Origin: Latilactobacillus fragifolii
GTDB lineage: Bacteria; Bacillota; Bacilli; Lactobacillales; Lactobacillaceae
NCBI RefSeq assembly: GCF_905332535.1
Contig: NZ_CAJOCF010000001.1
Coordinates: 124,001-188,000 of the forward strand
Reading direction: 5' to 3'
Length of the DNA stretch: 64,000 nt
The notes beneath the pieces were generated by a model. It did not search any database and was not told the DNA's origin. It saw nothing but the letters and a program-made list of their open reading frames with translations. The position numbers were made by a program, and so were the translations under genes. Positions 28,405 through 37,673 of the stretch are shown in pieces; the first letter of the stretch is position 1, and the number at the start of each line of letters is the position of its first letter.

Positions 28405-28434
28405 TTGACAACTTGTACGTACATGATATATGAT
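28405..28434 (+). promoter_or_regulatory. treB promoter with TreR operator in the spacer
   Basis: TTGACA at 28405, 18 bases, TATGAT at 28429. TTGTACGTACA inside the spacer (28413-28423) is a palindrome like the TreR operators of Bacillus, so repressor would block polymerase directly. Confidence 0.75.
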
Positions 28435-28445
28435 AACGATGTACT

Positions 28446-29969
<1,524 letters not shown>

Positions 29970-29994
29970 ATGACGAAAATAGGAGAGAAATAGG

Positions 29995-31641
29995 ATGGAA
30001 TGGTGGCAAAAAGCAACAGTTTATCAAATTTATCCGCGGAGTTTTCAAGATTCCAATGGCGACGGAATTGGGGATATTAACGGAATTATTCAACGGTTAG
30101 ATTATTTACAAAATCTTGGCATCGAATTGATTTGGTTGACGCCAATGTACGTTTCTCCGGGGCGGGATAACGGCTATGATATCGCAGACTATTACCACAT
30201 TGATCCCATTTTTGGTGATTTAACTGATTTTGAACGGCTTTTAAACGAAGCCCACAAACGAGGCATTAAAATCATGATGGATATGGTGGTCAACCACACT
30301 TCTAATCAGCACCACTGGTTCCAAGAGAGTCTCAAAGGTAAGGATAATCCATACCATGATTTTTATTTGTGGCGTGATCCAGTGGACGGGCAGGCGCCCA
30401 ATAATTGGCTGTCTAAGTTTAGCGGTAGCGCTTGGGAATATGTCCCCGCTCTTGATCAATATTATCTCCATTTATACGAAAAAAGCATGCCCGATCTGAA
30501 CTGGCGCAACGAGCACTTGCGCGCTGAAATTTTTAAAATGATGCAATTCTGGGCGGATCTCGGAATTGATGGTTTACGCTTAGATGTGATTAACAATATC
30601 TCAAAAGATAAACACTTTCCCAATGATACGTTTCAAACCCCGAGTGACGATGGGCGCAATTTTTATACGAATGGCCCCCATGTACATGAATACATTCATG
30701 AAATGTACGAAAAAGTCTTCGGTCCGAACCAATTTGTCACGGTCGGCGAACTTTCCTCAACCCCAATTGATGAAGCAATCCGTTATACCAATCCTGCCCG
30801 CGAAGAGTTATCGATGGCCTTTACCTTCCATCATGTGAAGGTCGATTACACTGGCGGCAAAAAATGGACGTTAGGTGCGTATCGCTTATCAGATTTAAAA
30901 CGGATTCTTAGTGATTGGCAAACCGGGATGGCCGCAGGTGGCGGATGGAATGCATTGTTCTGGTCCAATCACGATCAACCGCGCGCAATTTCACGCTTCT
31001 TAGATGACGGTCAATACCGCGATCAATCTGCTAAGCTATTAGCTTTAGTCGAATTTGGCTTGCAAGGTACCCCGTATATTTATCAGGGCGAGGAAATTGC
31101 GATGAAAAACGCAAACTTCACTGCCATTGACCAATATCAAGATGCGGAATCAATCAATGCTTACCACCAAATGTTGAGCGATGGGATTGATGAAGCGTTA
31201 GCGATCAAGATTTTACAGCAGAAATCACGGGAAAATTGTCGGATTCCAATGCAATGGGATCAAACTGCCCATCATGGTTTCACCACTGGGACACCGTGGT
31301 TAATGCCAGTTGTGCATGACAATTACTCAGTCGCCACTAACATTCACGAACCCAATAGTGCCTTTGCCTTCTATCAGAAATTAGTGCAAATGCGAAAGAC
31401 AATGCCAATCCTGATTGAAGGGGACTACCAATTATTTGAACCAGAGGACGAAGCAGTTTACACTTATCAACGACACCTCGATACTGAGACAATTCAGGTG
31501 ATGGCTAACTTTACTGGTCAAACACAAGTCCGTACCGTGCCAAACGTCAAGGAAGTACTTATGGATAATTATGAACAACCGCAGTTTGATGGTCAGCAAA
31601 TCACCTTACGACCTTATGAAGCTATCATGATGCGGGTGTAA
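29995..31641 (+). CDS. treC: alpha,alpha-phosphotrehalase (GH13)
   Basis: Splits trehalose 6-phosphate into glucose and glucose 6-phosphate. 548 residues, normal length, with GH13 regions DMVVNHTS, GLRLDVINNI (nucleophile Asp), VTVGELSS (acid/base Glu) and WSNHDQPR. AGGAGAG precedes the ATG; 25 bases after treB. Confidence 0.93.
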   Translation: MEWWQKATVYQIYPRSFQDSNGDGIGDINGIIQRLDYLQNLGIELIWLTPMYVSPGRDNGYDIADYYHIDPIFGDLTDFERLLNEAHKRGIKIMMDMVVNHTSNQHHWFQESLKGKDNPYHDFYLWRDPVDGQAPNNWLSKFSGSAWEYVPALDQYYLHLYEKSMPDLNWRNEHLRAEIFKMMQFWADLGIDGLRLDVINNISKDKHFPNDTFQTPSDDGRNFYTNGPHVHEYIHEMYEKVFGPNQFVTVGELSSTPIDEAIRYTNPAREELSMAFTFHHVKVDYTGGKKWTLGAYRLSDLKRILSDWQTGMAAGGGWNALFWSNHDQPRAISRFLDDGQYRDQSAKLLALVEFGLQGTPYIYQGEEIAMKNANFTAIDQYQDAESINAYHQMLSDGIDEALAIKILQQKSRENCRIPMQWDQTAHHGFTTGTPWLMPVVHDNYSVATNIHEPNSAFAFYQKLVQMRKTMPILIEGDYQLFEPEDEAVYTYQRHLDTETIQVMANFTGQTQVRTVPNVKEVLMDNYEQPQFDGQQITLRPYEAIMMRV

Positions 31642-31657
31642 GAAAAGAGGAAGCGCG

Positions 31658-32146
31658 ATGTTTAATTTTTTAAAAAAAGGACCAGTTGGTCAAGTAACGG
31701 CCCCTGTTGCCGGCAGCTACTTACCTATTGAACAAGTCACTGATGACGTATTTGCAAGTAAGGCAGTGGGTGATGGCTTTGCTATCACCCCGGATGAACG
31801 ACAAACAACAATTGTTGCACCAGTTGATGGTGTTATTAGTTCGATTTTTCCCACCAAACATGCCATCATGATGACAACGAAGCAAAATGTTGAAATTTTG
31901 CTTCATATGGGAATCGATACGGTTGAATTAAAGGGAGGTCCCTTTGCGATGCAAGTCGCAGTTGGTACCCGGGTTAAAGCTGGTGAAGCGTTGGTTGCTA
32001 TCGACTGGCAACAACTAGCAGACGCCCAAAAAGCGACGACCATCATGGTTGTCAGCAGCAACGCCATTTTTACATCAGCAGAGCCACTACCGACAACGGT
32101 CACGACGGATACCGTTATTGGGCAGTTTGACTTAGCGCCAGAATAG
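31658..32146 (+). CDS. PTS EIIA component, glucose type
   Basis: 162 residues of the EIIA-Glc/Crr fold: APVDGVISSIFPTKHAI and the active-site VEILLHMGIDTVELKG, with His83 as phospho-acceptor and His68 the second conserved His. It starts 17 bases after treC and should supply the EIIA function missing from TreB. Confidence 0.9.
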   Translation: MFNFLKKGPVGQVTAPVAGSYLPIEQVTDDVFASKAVGDGFAITPDERQTTIVAPVDGVISSIFPTKHAIMMTTKQNVEILLHMGIDTVELKGGPFAMQVAVGTRVKAGEALVAIDWQQLADAQKATTIMVVSSNAIFTSAEPLPTTVTTDTVIGQFDLAPE

Positions 32147-32156
32147 GTGATTTAAT

Positions 32157-32951
32157 ATGCAACCAATTATTATTGAATCTGATGATTTCGGCATGACCGT
32201 CCCGATTTCACGGGCAATCATCACCGGTTTAAAAACTGGCGTGATTTCGGCCACTAATGCGCAAGTCACATCGCCTCATTTTGAGAGAAGTGTGGCCTGC
32301 GCACGGCAAACCGGTATTACGGCAATGGGTTTGCACCTAGTCCTTGATAAAGACCGTCCAATTAGTGTACCGGCAATGATCCCCAGCTTGGTAACCCAAG
32401 CTGGGGTTTGTCATACTTATCAAACCTTACAAACTCATCCAGAACAACTGGTGATTGCTGATGTTAAACGTGAGTTTCAAGCGCAGATTGACCGCTTTTT
32501 AGCAAGTGGCTTACAACTGACGCATTTGACATCACACCATTTTGTGGCGACGTTAACGCCTGAAATCTATATGATTTTTTTAGAGCTAGCACAAAAATAT
32601 CAAGTGCCGGTTCGCAATGAAACGGCCCATCTAATGCCAACAGAACAAGTAAAATACCGGACTTTAATGATGAATTATGCGGTTTTAACGACGGGAACGT
32701 TGGTGACGGCACAACACACACCCTATTTAACGCCACAAGAAATTGAGCGCCAATTGACGCCAGAAAACGTGCTAGGCACACCTGTCATCTTGAGCCATAT
32801 CGGTTATTTATCGGCAGAATTGCGCAAGAAGAGTCATTTGACCACAAATCGCTTGTTGGAATTCAATACCCTTAAAAGATTAAAGCAAACTCACTATTGG
32901 CAGCAATATAACTGGCACCTGACGAATTACACGAAATTAGGAGCGAAGTAG
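32157..32951 (+). CDS. YdjC/ChbG-family carbohydrate deacetylase
   Basis: 264 residues. The family start IIIESDDFGMT carries the conserved metal-binding Asp pair, later GLHLVLDKDRPIS and LTSHHF supply His ligands. ChbG of E. coli removes an N-acetyl group from chitobiose phosphate. Ten bases after the EIIA gene, so part of the trehalose transcript; deacylation of an imported disaccharide (or its phosphate) is inferred. Confidence 0.85.
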   Translation: MQPIIIESDDFGMTVPISRAIITGLKTGVISATNAQVTSPHFERSVACARQTGITAMGLHLVLDKDRPISVPAMIPSLVTQAGVCHTYQTLQTHPEQLVIADVKREFQAQIDRFLASGLQLTHLTSHHFVATLTPEIYMIFLELAQKYQVPVRNETAHLMPTEQVKYRTLMMNYAVLTTGTLVTAQHTPYLTPQEIERQLTPENVLGTPVILSHIGYLSAELRKKSHLTTNRLLEFNTLKRLKQTHYWQQYNWHLTNYTKLGAK

Positions 32952-32954
32952 CAA

Positions 32955-33560
32955 ATGACACAATATCAACATTTAACGGTTCTTGGTGATAGCATTACGG
33001 ATCAGCGTAATCATTACGCACACAAATGGTACTATCAATGGCTAGCAGAGTGGCTGGCAATTCCAACAATCACCAACCTAGGGATTTCAGGATCGACGAT
33101 TGCGCAACCGTATGAGCCGATGGTTGAACGGTGGCAAGCAATTCCAGCGACTACTGACTTGTTATTGATTTACGCTGGCGTAAACGATTTTGGGCGTAAT
33201 GTGCCGCTCGGTCAGCTGACCGATCAGACCACCACCACCTTCTATGGTGCGCTACAACAGTTACTTGGCTCGATTACGCAACGTTATCCACAAACGATGG
33301 TCTATTTTATATCGCATGTTGCGATTGGGACAGCCTTTTTCCCCGCTGTCAATCAAGAAGGTTATCAGCAACAGGATTATGAAGCGGCTATTGCGCAAGT
33401 GACGGCCTTATTTGGTGTCCAGCATATCAGTTTGTTTCACGAATCAACATTGTCATTTGCTGATACCCAACAAGCGGTTGCGTTAAGTCTAGATAGCTTA
33501 CACCCCAATGATGCCGGCCATAAAAAAATTGCTCAATTGCTACGGACTAAGATTAGATAA
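32955..33560 (+). CDS. SGNH/GDSL-family hydrolase
   Basis: 201 residues, no signal peptide, so intracellular. SGNH blocks are intact: VLGDSITD (Ser), NLGISGST (Gly), YAGVNDFG (Asn) and DSLHPNDAGH (Asp/His). An esterase acting on acylated carbohydrate fits its place, three bases after the YdjC gene at the end of the trehalose operon. Substrate unknown. Confidence 0.86.
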   Translation: MTQYQHLTVLGDSITDQRNHYAHKWYYQWLAEWLAIPTITNLGISGSTIAQPYEPMVERWQAIPATTDLLLIYAGVNDFGRNVPLGQLTDQTTTTFYGALQQLLGSITQRYPQTMVYFISHVAIGTAFFPAVNQEGYQQQDYEAAIAQVTALFGVQHISLFHESTLSFADTQQAVALSLDSLHPNDAGHKKIAQLLRTKIR

Positions 33561-33562
33561 TT

Positions 33563-33608
33563 AAAAAAGGCGCTGAGACCGAATTAACTTCGATTTCAGC
33601 GCTTTTTT
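33563..33608 (+). terminator. terminator of the extended trehalose operon
   Basis: AAAAAGGCGCTGA-ACCGAA pairs with TTCG-TTTCAGCGC-TTTTTT. Confidence 0.85.
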
Positions 33609-33676
33609 GTGATTTGGATCAGCATGCGCGATCAACTATCTGTTACCGGTTAATCGCGCTTGATGCTGCATTTTTG

Positions 33677-34384
33677 CTAAAATAGTTGACCAATCCCGTA
33701 GTGAATAGCCATTGTAATTAAACCAATTAGGATGTTACGAATAATGGCGACTTTGGCTTTACCGTCACCCAGTTTAGCGCTAATAAACGCAGTAATGGAA
33801 ACAGCGATTGTTACCGCAATGATGGTGCCGGTCATCTTGTAGGCTTCCGGGAGCAGAATCATTGTCACGAGGGGAAAGACACCGCCAAAAGCGGCTGAAA
33901 AGAGGGATGCAAATGCTGCGGCCCATGGATTCATATAATGGCCAAGCTCTAGGTCGTATTTCACATTAACAATTGTTGCTAAGGGTTTTTTGTGCATCAA
34001 GTCTTTAGCGATTGCGAGTGCTGTTTCAGACGTGACCCCCTTAGCTTCGTAAAAAGCTTGGACTTCTTTAATTTGATCGTCTTTAGCTGTTTTTAAGCGT
34101 TCCTGCTCAATGGCAACGGCGGCCTTTTCGGTGTCACTCTGCGAGCTCACTGAGGCGTATTCACCCGCTGCCATTGAAAAAGCGCAGGCTAGTAAATCAG
34201 CAAGTCCAGCGATAAAAATGGTGAAATTATTAGTTGTTGCGGCGGCAACACTAAAGAGCACACCGACAACGGTTAGAATCCCGTCATTAGAACCTAAAAC
34301 GCCGGCTCGAAGGGTATTCATCTTTTCTTCCATCGTTTGATGCGGTTTTTCAGTTGTTTTAAGTGGGGTTTTAAGAGTAGCCAT
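33677..34384 (-). CDS. VIT1/CCC1-family transporter, second of a tandem pair
   Basis: 235 residues with five hydrophobic segments and the VIT pattern LRAGVLGSNDGILTVVGVLF, then FSMAAGEYASVSSQSD. In plants and yeast these proteins move Fe2+/Mn2+; bacterial members are probably metal exporters. AAAGGAA precedes the ATG. Lies 26 bases after the related gene and shares its plan, so the two arose by duplication. Confidence 0.85.
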   Translation of the reverse strand: MATLKTPLKTTEKPHQTMEEKMNTLRAGVLGSNDGILTVVGVLFSVAAATTNNFTIFIAGLADLLACAFSMAAGEYASVSSQSDTEKAAVAIEQERLKTAKDDQIKEVQAFYEAKGVTSETALAIAKDLMHKKPLATIVNVKYDLELGHYMNPWAAAFASLFSAAFGGVFPLVTMILLPEAYKMTGTIIAVTIAVSITAFISAKLGDGKAKVAIIRNILIGLITMAIHYGIGQLF

Positions 34385-34410
34385 GAAAAGTTCCTTTCTA
34401 ATCTAAGTGA

Positions 34411-35091
34411 TTATTGTTTGAATAATGTACCAATGGCGTAAGTGACGACCATGGTTAATAAGCCAGAAATCACGTTGCGCAGCATTGCTTTTGAACGATT
34501 AGCTTTGCCAAGGGCGGCGGCACTGTAGCCGGTTAACGCAAGGGCAATCATCACGGCAATAATCGTGGCTTGAACCCGAATAGATTGGGGTAACAAAGTG
34601 ATTGCTGCCAATGGCAAAATAGAACCGATTGGAAAGGAGATGAATGACGCAATTGCGGCTGCGTAGGGACTTGTAAAAGCGGTCGGGACAAACCCGTATT
34701 TCTCACGCACGACCGTTGTCAACGGATCGGCGGTCATCATTTCGTGTGTAGCTCGAGTGGCAAGTTCAGGATCAATCCCAGTATTGACGTATTTTTGCCG
34801 GACAAAAGCCATCTGTGACTCATAATTGCTGTTTAAGTTCAATTTTGTATTAACGATTGCCATTTCTTGGGCATCTTTTTGCGTGCTGACAGAGACGTAT
34901 TCGCCCATTGCCATTGAGATCGTTCCAGCAATCATTCCGGCAATTCCCGAAATAAAGATGGCGAAACTATTACTTGTAGCACCGGCAACACCGATAACGA
35001 TTCCGGCGACGGATAAAATACCATCGTTGGCACCCATGACGCTAGCCCGCATCACGTTAATTTTTTGGGCGAGGGATAATTTTTTTTTCAA
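34411..35091 (-). CDS. VIT1/CCC1-family transporter, first of a tandem pair
   Basis: 226 residues, same plan as its neighbour: MRASVMGANDGILSVAGIV, then ISMAMGEYVSVSTQKDAQE and a helix-rich C-terminus. A TTG at 35091 has GGAGG eight bases upstream and is preferred to the TTG at 35106 that overlaps that site. A metal-transport role is from family knowledge only. Confidence 0.82.
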   Translation of the reverse strand: MKKKLSLAQKINVMRASVMGANDGILSVAGIVIGVAGATSNSFAIFISGIAGMIAGTISMAMGEYVSVSTQKDAQEMAIVNTKLNLNSNYESQMAFVRQKYVNTGIDPELATRATHEMMTADPLTTVVREKYGFVPTAFTSPYAAAIASFISFPIGSILPLAAITLLPQSIRVQATIIAVMIALALTGYSAAALGKANRSKAMLRNVISGLLTMVVTYAIGTLFKQ

Positions 35092-35212
35092 AGGGGAAGC
35101 CTCCAATACTTTTTATTACTTTAGAATGATTATAATTAATAACAACTTTCATTTTAGTCAATTTAATTTGAAAGTCAAGTAATAGCTTGAGCCAAAAAGA
35201 AATGAAAAAAGC

Positions 35213-35243
35213 TTGCCTTCGAGTATACTTTAAGGGGTATGCT
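35213..35243 (+). promoter_or_regulatory. MerR-type promoter 1 (19-base spacer)
   Basis: TTGCCT, 19 bases, TATGCT; the spacer TCGAGTATACTTTAAGGGG has the dyad typical of MerR-family operators. It lies about 150 bases before a second copy. The 96 bases between the copies hold no real gene; a 19-codon ORF (MILVLGQPDNLSSEVLIND) is the longest. Confidence 0.6.
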
Positions 35244-35339
35244 AGAGACATTAAGAACGGCATGATTTTAGTATTGGGGCAACCGGATAATTTGTCCAGT
35301 GAGGTTTTGATTAACGATTAAGCCGTTTATTAAAAAAGC

Positions 35340-35370
35340 TTGCCTTATAGTATACTCTAGGGTATAAGAT
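35340..35370 (+). promoter_or_regulatory. MerR-type promoter 2 driving merR-cupin-CMD
   Basis: TTGCCT, 19 bases, TAAGAT, with TATAGTATACTCTAGGGTA as spacer. The overlong spacer is the hallmark of promoters that MerR proteins untwist, so the adjacent regulator probably controls its own operon. Confidence 0.75.
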
Positions 35371-35391
35371 AATGGAGAAGGAGGGATGTCG

Positions 35392-35811
35392 ATGGCACAA
35401 GAGCAGTATAAGATTGGCGAGTTTGCTAAATTAGTTGGCTTGTCGACTTACACGTTACGTTATTATGAAGATCAAGGATTGATTATGCCGCAACGTGATG
35501 CAGCTGGCGTTCGTTTTTATACAATAGAAGACGTTAAGTGGGTCGGATTTATTCTTCATCTTAAAGGAACTGGGATGCGGATTACGGAATTAAAGCGCTA
35601 TGTTCAATTACGGGCCCAAGGAGACGCGACGATCGAAGCGCGGAAAGCCTTATTAGAAAAAACCAAGGCTCAAGCTGAGGCAGAATTGGCTGAGTTGCAA
35701 GCAAATCTCCAAGTTCTGACACACAAAATCGATTGGTATGATGGTAAGTTAAATCAGACAATCGATTCATCTGAGAGTTTTGAAATGTATTTAGAACGAT
35801 TTGAATCATAA
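35392..35811 (+). CDS. MerR-family transcriptional regulator
   Basis: 139 residues. N-terminal helix-turn-helix and wing with YKIGEFAKLVGLSTYTLRYYEDQGLI, given here in two parts (YKIGEFAKLVG and STYTLRYYEDQGL), a coiled coil (about 80-125), and no Cys cluster, so metal sensing is unlikely. ATG at 35392 is chosen because AAGGAGGG lies six bases upstream. Closest in build to YraB/AdhR-like regulators that answer to reactive electrophiles. Confidence 0.85.
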   Translation: MAQEQYKIGEFAKLVGLSTYTLRYYEDQGLIMPQRDAAGVRFYTIEDVKWVGFILHLKGTGMRITELKRYVQLRAQGDATIEARKALLEKTKAQAEAELAELQANLQVLTHKIDWYDGKLNQTIDSSESFEMYLERFES

Positions 35812-35829
35812 AAAAGTGAGGTTATTAAA

Positions 35830-36237
35830 ATGGTTAAGAATGAACAATTAAAAGAAAAACAATTATTTACAGTTGGCAAACCCAATGATGCTTATCAAGA
35901 TGTCTTTGTCGGGCAAAGTTATTTATCAATGTTAGTGAATGAACCAGATATTAATGTCAATGTTGGCAACGTGACGTTTGAACCTGGCTGTCGGAATAAT
36001 TGGCACATCCATCATGATGGCTTTCAAATTCTGTTAGTGACTGGTGGTGAAGGTTGGTATCAAGAAGAAGGCAAGCCAGCACAACATTTAGTACCAGGGG
36101 ATGTGGTTGTAACTAAAGACGGTATTAAACATTGGCATGGGGCCACAAAGGACAGTTGGTTTAGCCACGTGGCAATTACGGCCGGGACACCAGAATGGTT
36201 AGAAGCCGTTTCAGATACGATTTATGATGCACTTTAA
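35830..36237 (+). CDS. cupin-domain protein
   Basis: 135 residues, one beta-barrel cupin. Metal-ligand motif 1 is visible around NNWHIHHDGFQILLVTGGEGW (split: NNWHIHHDG and LLVTGGEGW) and motif 2 as PGDVVVTKDGIKHWHGA. Follows merR by 18 bases and precedes a carboxymuconolactone decarboxylase-like gene; this pair is common in lactobacilli but the reaction is unknown. Confidence 0.82.
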   Translation: MVKNEQLKEKQLFTVGKPNDAYQDVFVGQSYLSMLVNEPDINVNVGNVTFEPGCRNNWHIHHDGFQILLVTGGEGWYQEEGKPAQHLVPGDVVVTKDGIKHWHGATKDSWFSHVAITAGTPEWLEAVSDTIYDAL

Positions 36238-36255
36238 TTAAGGGAGGATTTTAAA

Positions 36256-36576
36256 ATGGCAAAGAAACAAACAGCAGGTCGTGATTTATTAGGTGATTTT
36301 GCGCCTAAATTCGCTGAGTTAAATGATGATGTCTTATTCGGGCAAGTTTGGTCGCGCGAGTCAGAACTACCAGCTCATCAACGGAGTTTGATCACAATCA
36401 GCGCCCTGATTTCAGGTGGCAATTTCGAGCAATTACCAGCACACCTAAAGATCGGTCGGGAAAACGGCATTACCGAAGCTGAAATTAGCGAAGTCATTAC
36501 CCATTTAGCGTTTTACGTCGGCTGGCCTAAGGCATGGTCAGCGATGAATGACGCTAAAGCCGTTTATCGTGATTAA
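36256..36576 (+). CDS. carboxymuconolactone decarboxylase-like (CMD) protein
   Basis: 106 residues of the AhpD/CMD fold: LPAHQRSLITISALISGGNF and HLKIGRENGITEAEISEVI. There is no CXXC pair, so it is not an AhpD-type peroxidase partner. AGGGAGG precedes the ATG. Third gene of the MerR-controlled operon. Confidence 0.83.
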   Translation: MAKKQTAGRDLLGDFAPKFAELNDDVLFGQVWSRESELPAHQRSLITISALISGGNFEQLPAHLKIGRENGITEAEISEVITHLAFYVGWPKAWSAMNDAKAVYRD

Positions 36577-36585
36577 TACTTATTT

Positions 36586-36618
36586 GGGCCAGTTAATTTA
36601 ATTAACTGGCCCTTTTTT
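36586..36618 (+). terminator. terminator of the merR operon
   Basis: GGGCCAGTTAAT pairs perfectly with ATTAACTGGCCC, followed by T6. Confidence 0.92.
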
Positions 36619-36705
36619 GGCGATGATATCGGTGGCCAATTTTATAAGGTGGTCTAGGTCAGCGTTTGCAAGCGCAAGCGAGGGGCCTTTTTTGATTTCA
36701 CTGGA
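36598..36705 (-). pseudogene. possible C-terminal gene remnant
   Basis: The minus strand reads SSEIKKGPSLALANADLDHL then IKLATDIIAKKGPVN and a stop at 36598, resembling the end of a LysR-type regulator. The frame is open to about 36777 but becomes AT-rich and has no convincing start. The rest of 36706-36865 holds the pnuC leader. Confidence 0.25.
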
Positions 36706-36793
36706 ATTACCTACCACAAATTTAATTAAATACAAGAGTTTAAATTGAAATTCGGATAATGTACTATATATAGTGTTGTTTTATTAGAAAATG

Positions 36794-36829
36794 CATCAAT
36801 ATATAGAACATACTGATGACATATTGATG
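36794..36829. repeat. inverted repeat in the pnuC leader
   Basis: CATCAATAT (36794-36802) and ATATTGATG (36821-36829) are perfect inverse copies 18 bases apart, and ACTATATATAGT, another palindrome, lies at about 36762. Candidate operator or leader hairpin of pnuC. Confidence 0.5.
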
Positions 36830-36865
36830 GAATAACTAAATTCATATAAAGAGGGTTTCAATTCA

Positions 36866-37612
36866 ATGCAAGACAATCGGGCAATTTCCAGTGTGTTTAA
36901 TCCTAAGTGGTATATCCAACAAATGAAAGGGTGGACAACCTCAAGTTATGCTTTGTTGATGTTTGGGTTAGGTTTCATCTTGGCTGCGACTATTTCAGGT
37001 GGGCCAATAACCGGTCTTTCGATTTTAACGATGCTTGCTGGGATGTTAGGCTTCACTTGTACCATTAGTATCACGAATACGAAACCTTTAAACGGTGTCT
37101 TTGGTATCATCTCTGCATTAATCTACATTATTGTGGCTTATAATGCTAAAAATTATAATGACATGTTATTACAAACCATCTACATTATTATGTTAGACAT
37201 CCCAGTCTTATTAATGCCGGATTGGGCACAAAACGTCGATAAAAAAGTTCGCGGCTTAGCAAGTCGTGGTAAAGGACGCCGTAACTGGGCGCTTACGATA
37301 TTGTTTTTTGTCCTATCAGTAGGGTTATTGTACCTTTGGGAAAGTCATATGACGGATAGTCCACGACCACTCATTGATAGTATTGCTGCTTCAGTTGGGT
37401 TTACCGGGGCCCTTTTAACCACATTACGGTTTAAAGAAAGCTACTACTTCTGGTTCTTACAAGGTATTCTATCGATTACATTGTGGGGGATTACAGCCAT
37501 GCAAGGTGGTTCGAACTGGGTCTTATTCTTTACCTACATTTTATATATATCAAATGATTTAGTATCCTTTTTTGATAAGAACGTGGTTTGGTTCCATTCT
37601 AAAAAAGATTAA
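36866..37612 (+). CDS. pnuC: PnuC-family nicotinamide mononucleotide/riboside transporter
   Basis: 248 residues with seven to eight hydrophobic segments and the PnuC pattern at YFWFLQGILSITLWGIT and the final segment YILYISNDLVSFFDK. Imports an NAD precursor, important for lactobacilli that cannot make NAD from scratch. GAGGG precedes the ATG. Monocistronic. Confidence 0.87.
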   Translation: MQDNRAISSVFNPKWYIQQMKGWTTSSYALLMFGLGFILAATISGGPITGLSILTMLAGMLGFTCTISITNTKPLNGVFGIISALIYIIVAYNAKNYNDMLLQTIYIIMLDIPVLLMPDWAQNVDKKVRGLASRGKGRRNWALTILFFVLSVGLLYLWESHMTDSPRPLIDSIAASVGFTGALLTTLRFKESYYFWFLQGILSITLWGITAMQGGSNWVLFFTYILYISNDLVSFFDKNVVWFHSKKD

Positions 37613-37616
37613 AAAA

Positions 37617-37657
37617 AAACAGCGTTCCAACACATGATGTGTTGGGACGCTGTTTTA
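37617..37657. terminator. bidirectional terminator between pnuC and pox
   Basis: AACAGCGTTCCAACACAT pairs with ATGTGTTGGGACGCTGTT, flanked by an A run and TTTTA. Confidence 0.9.
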
Positions 37658-37673
37658 TTATGAATGGGTTAGC

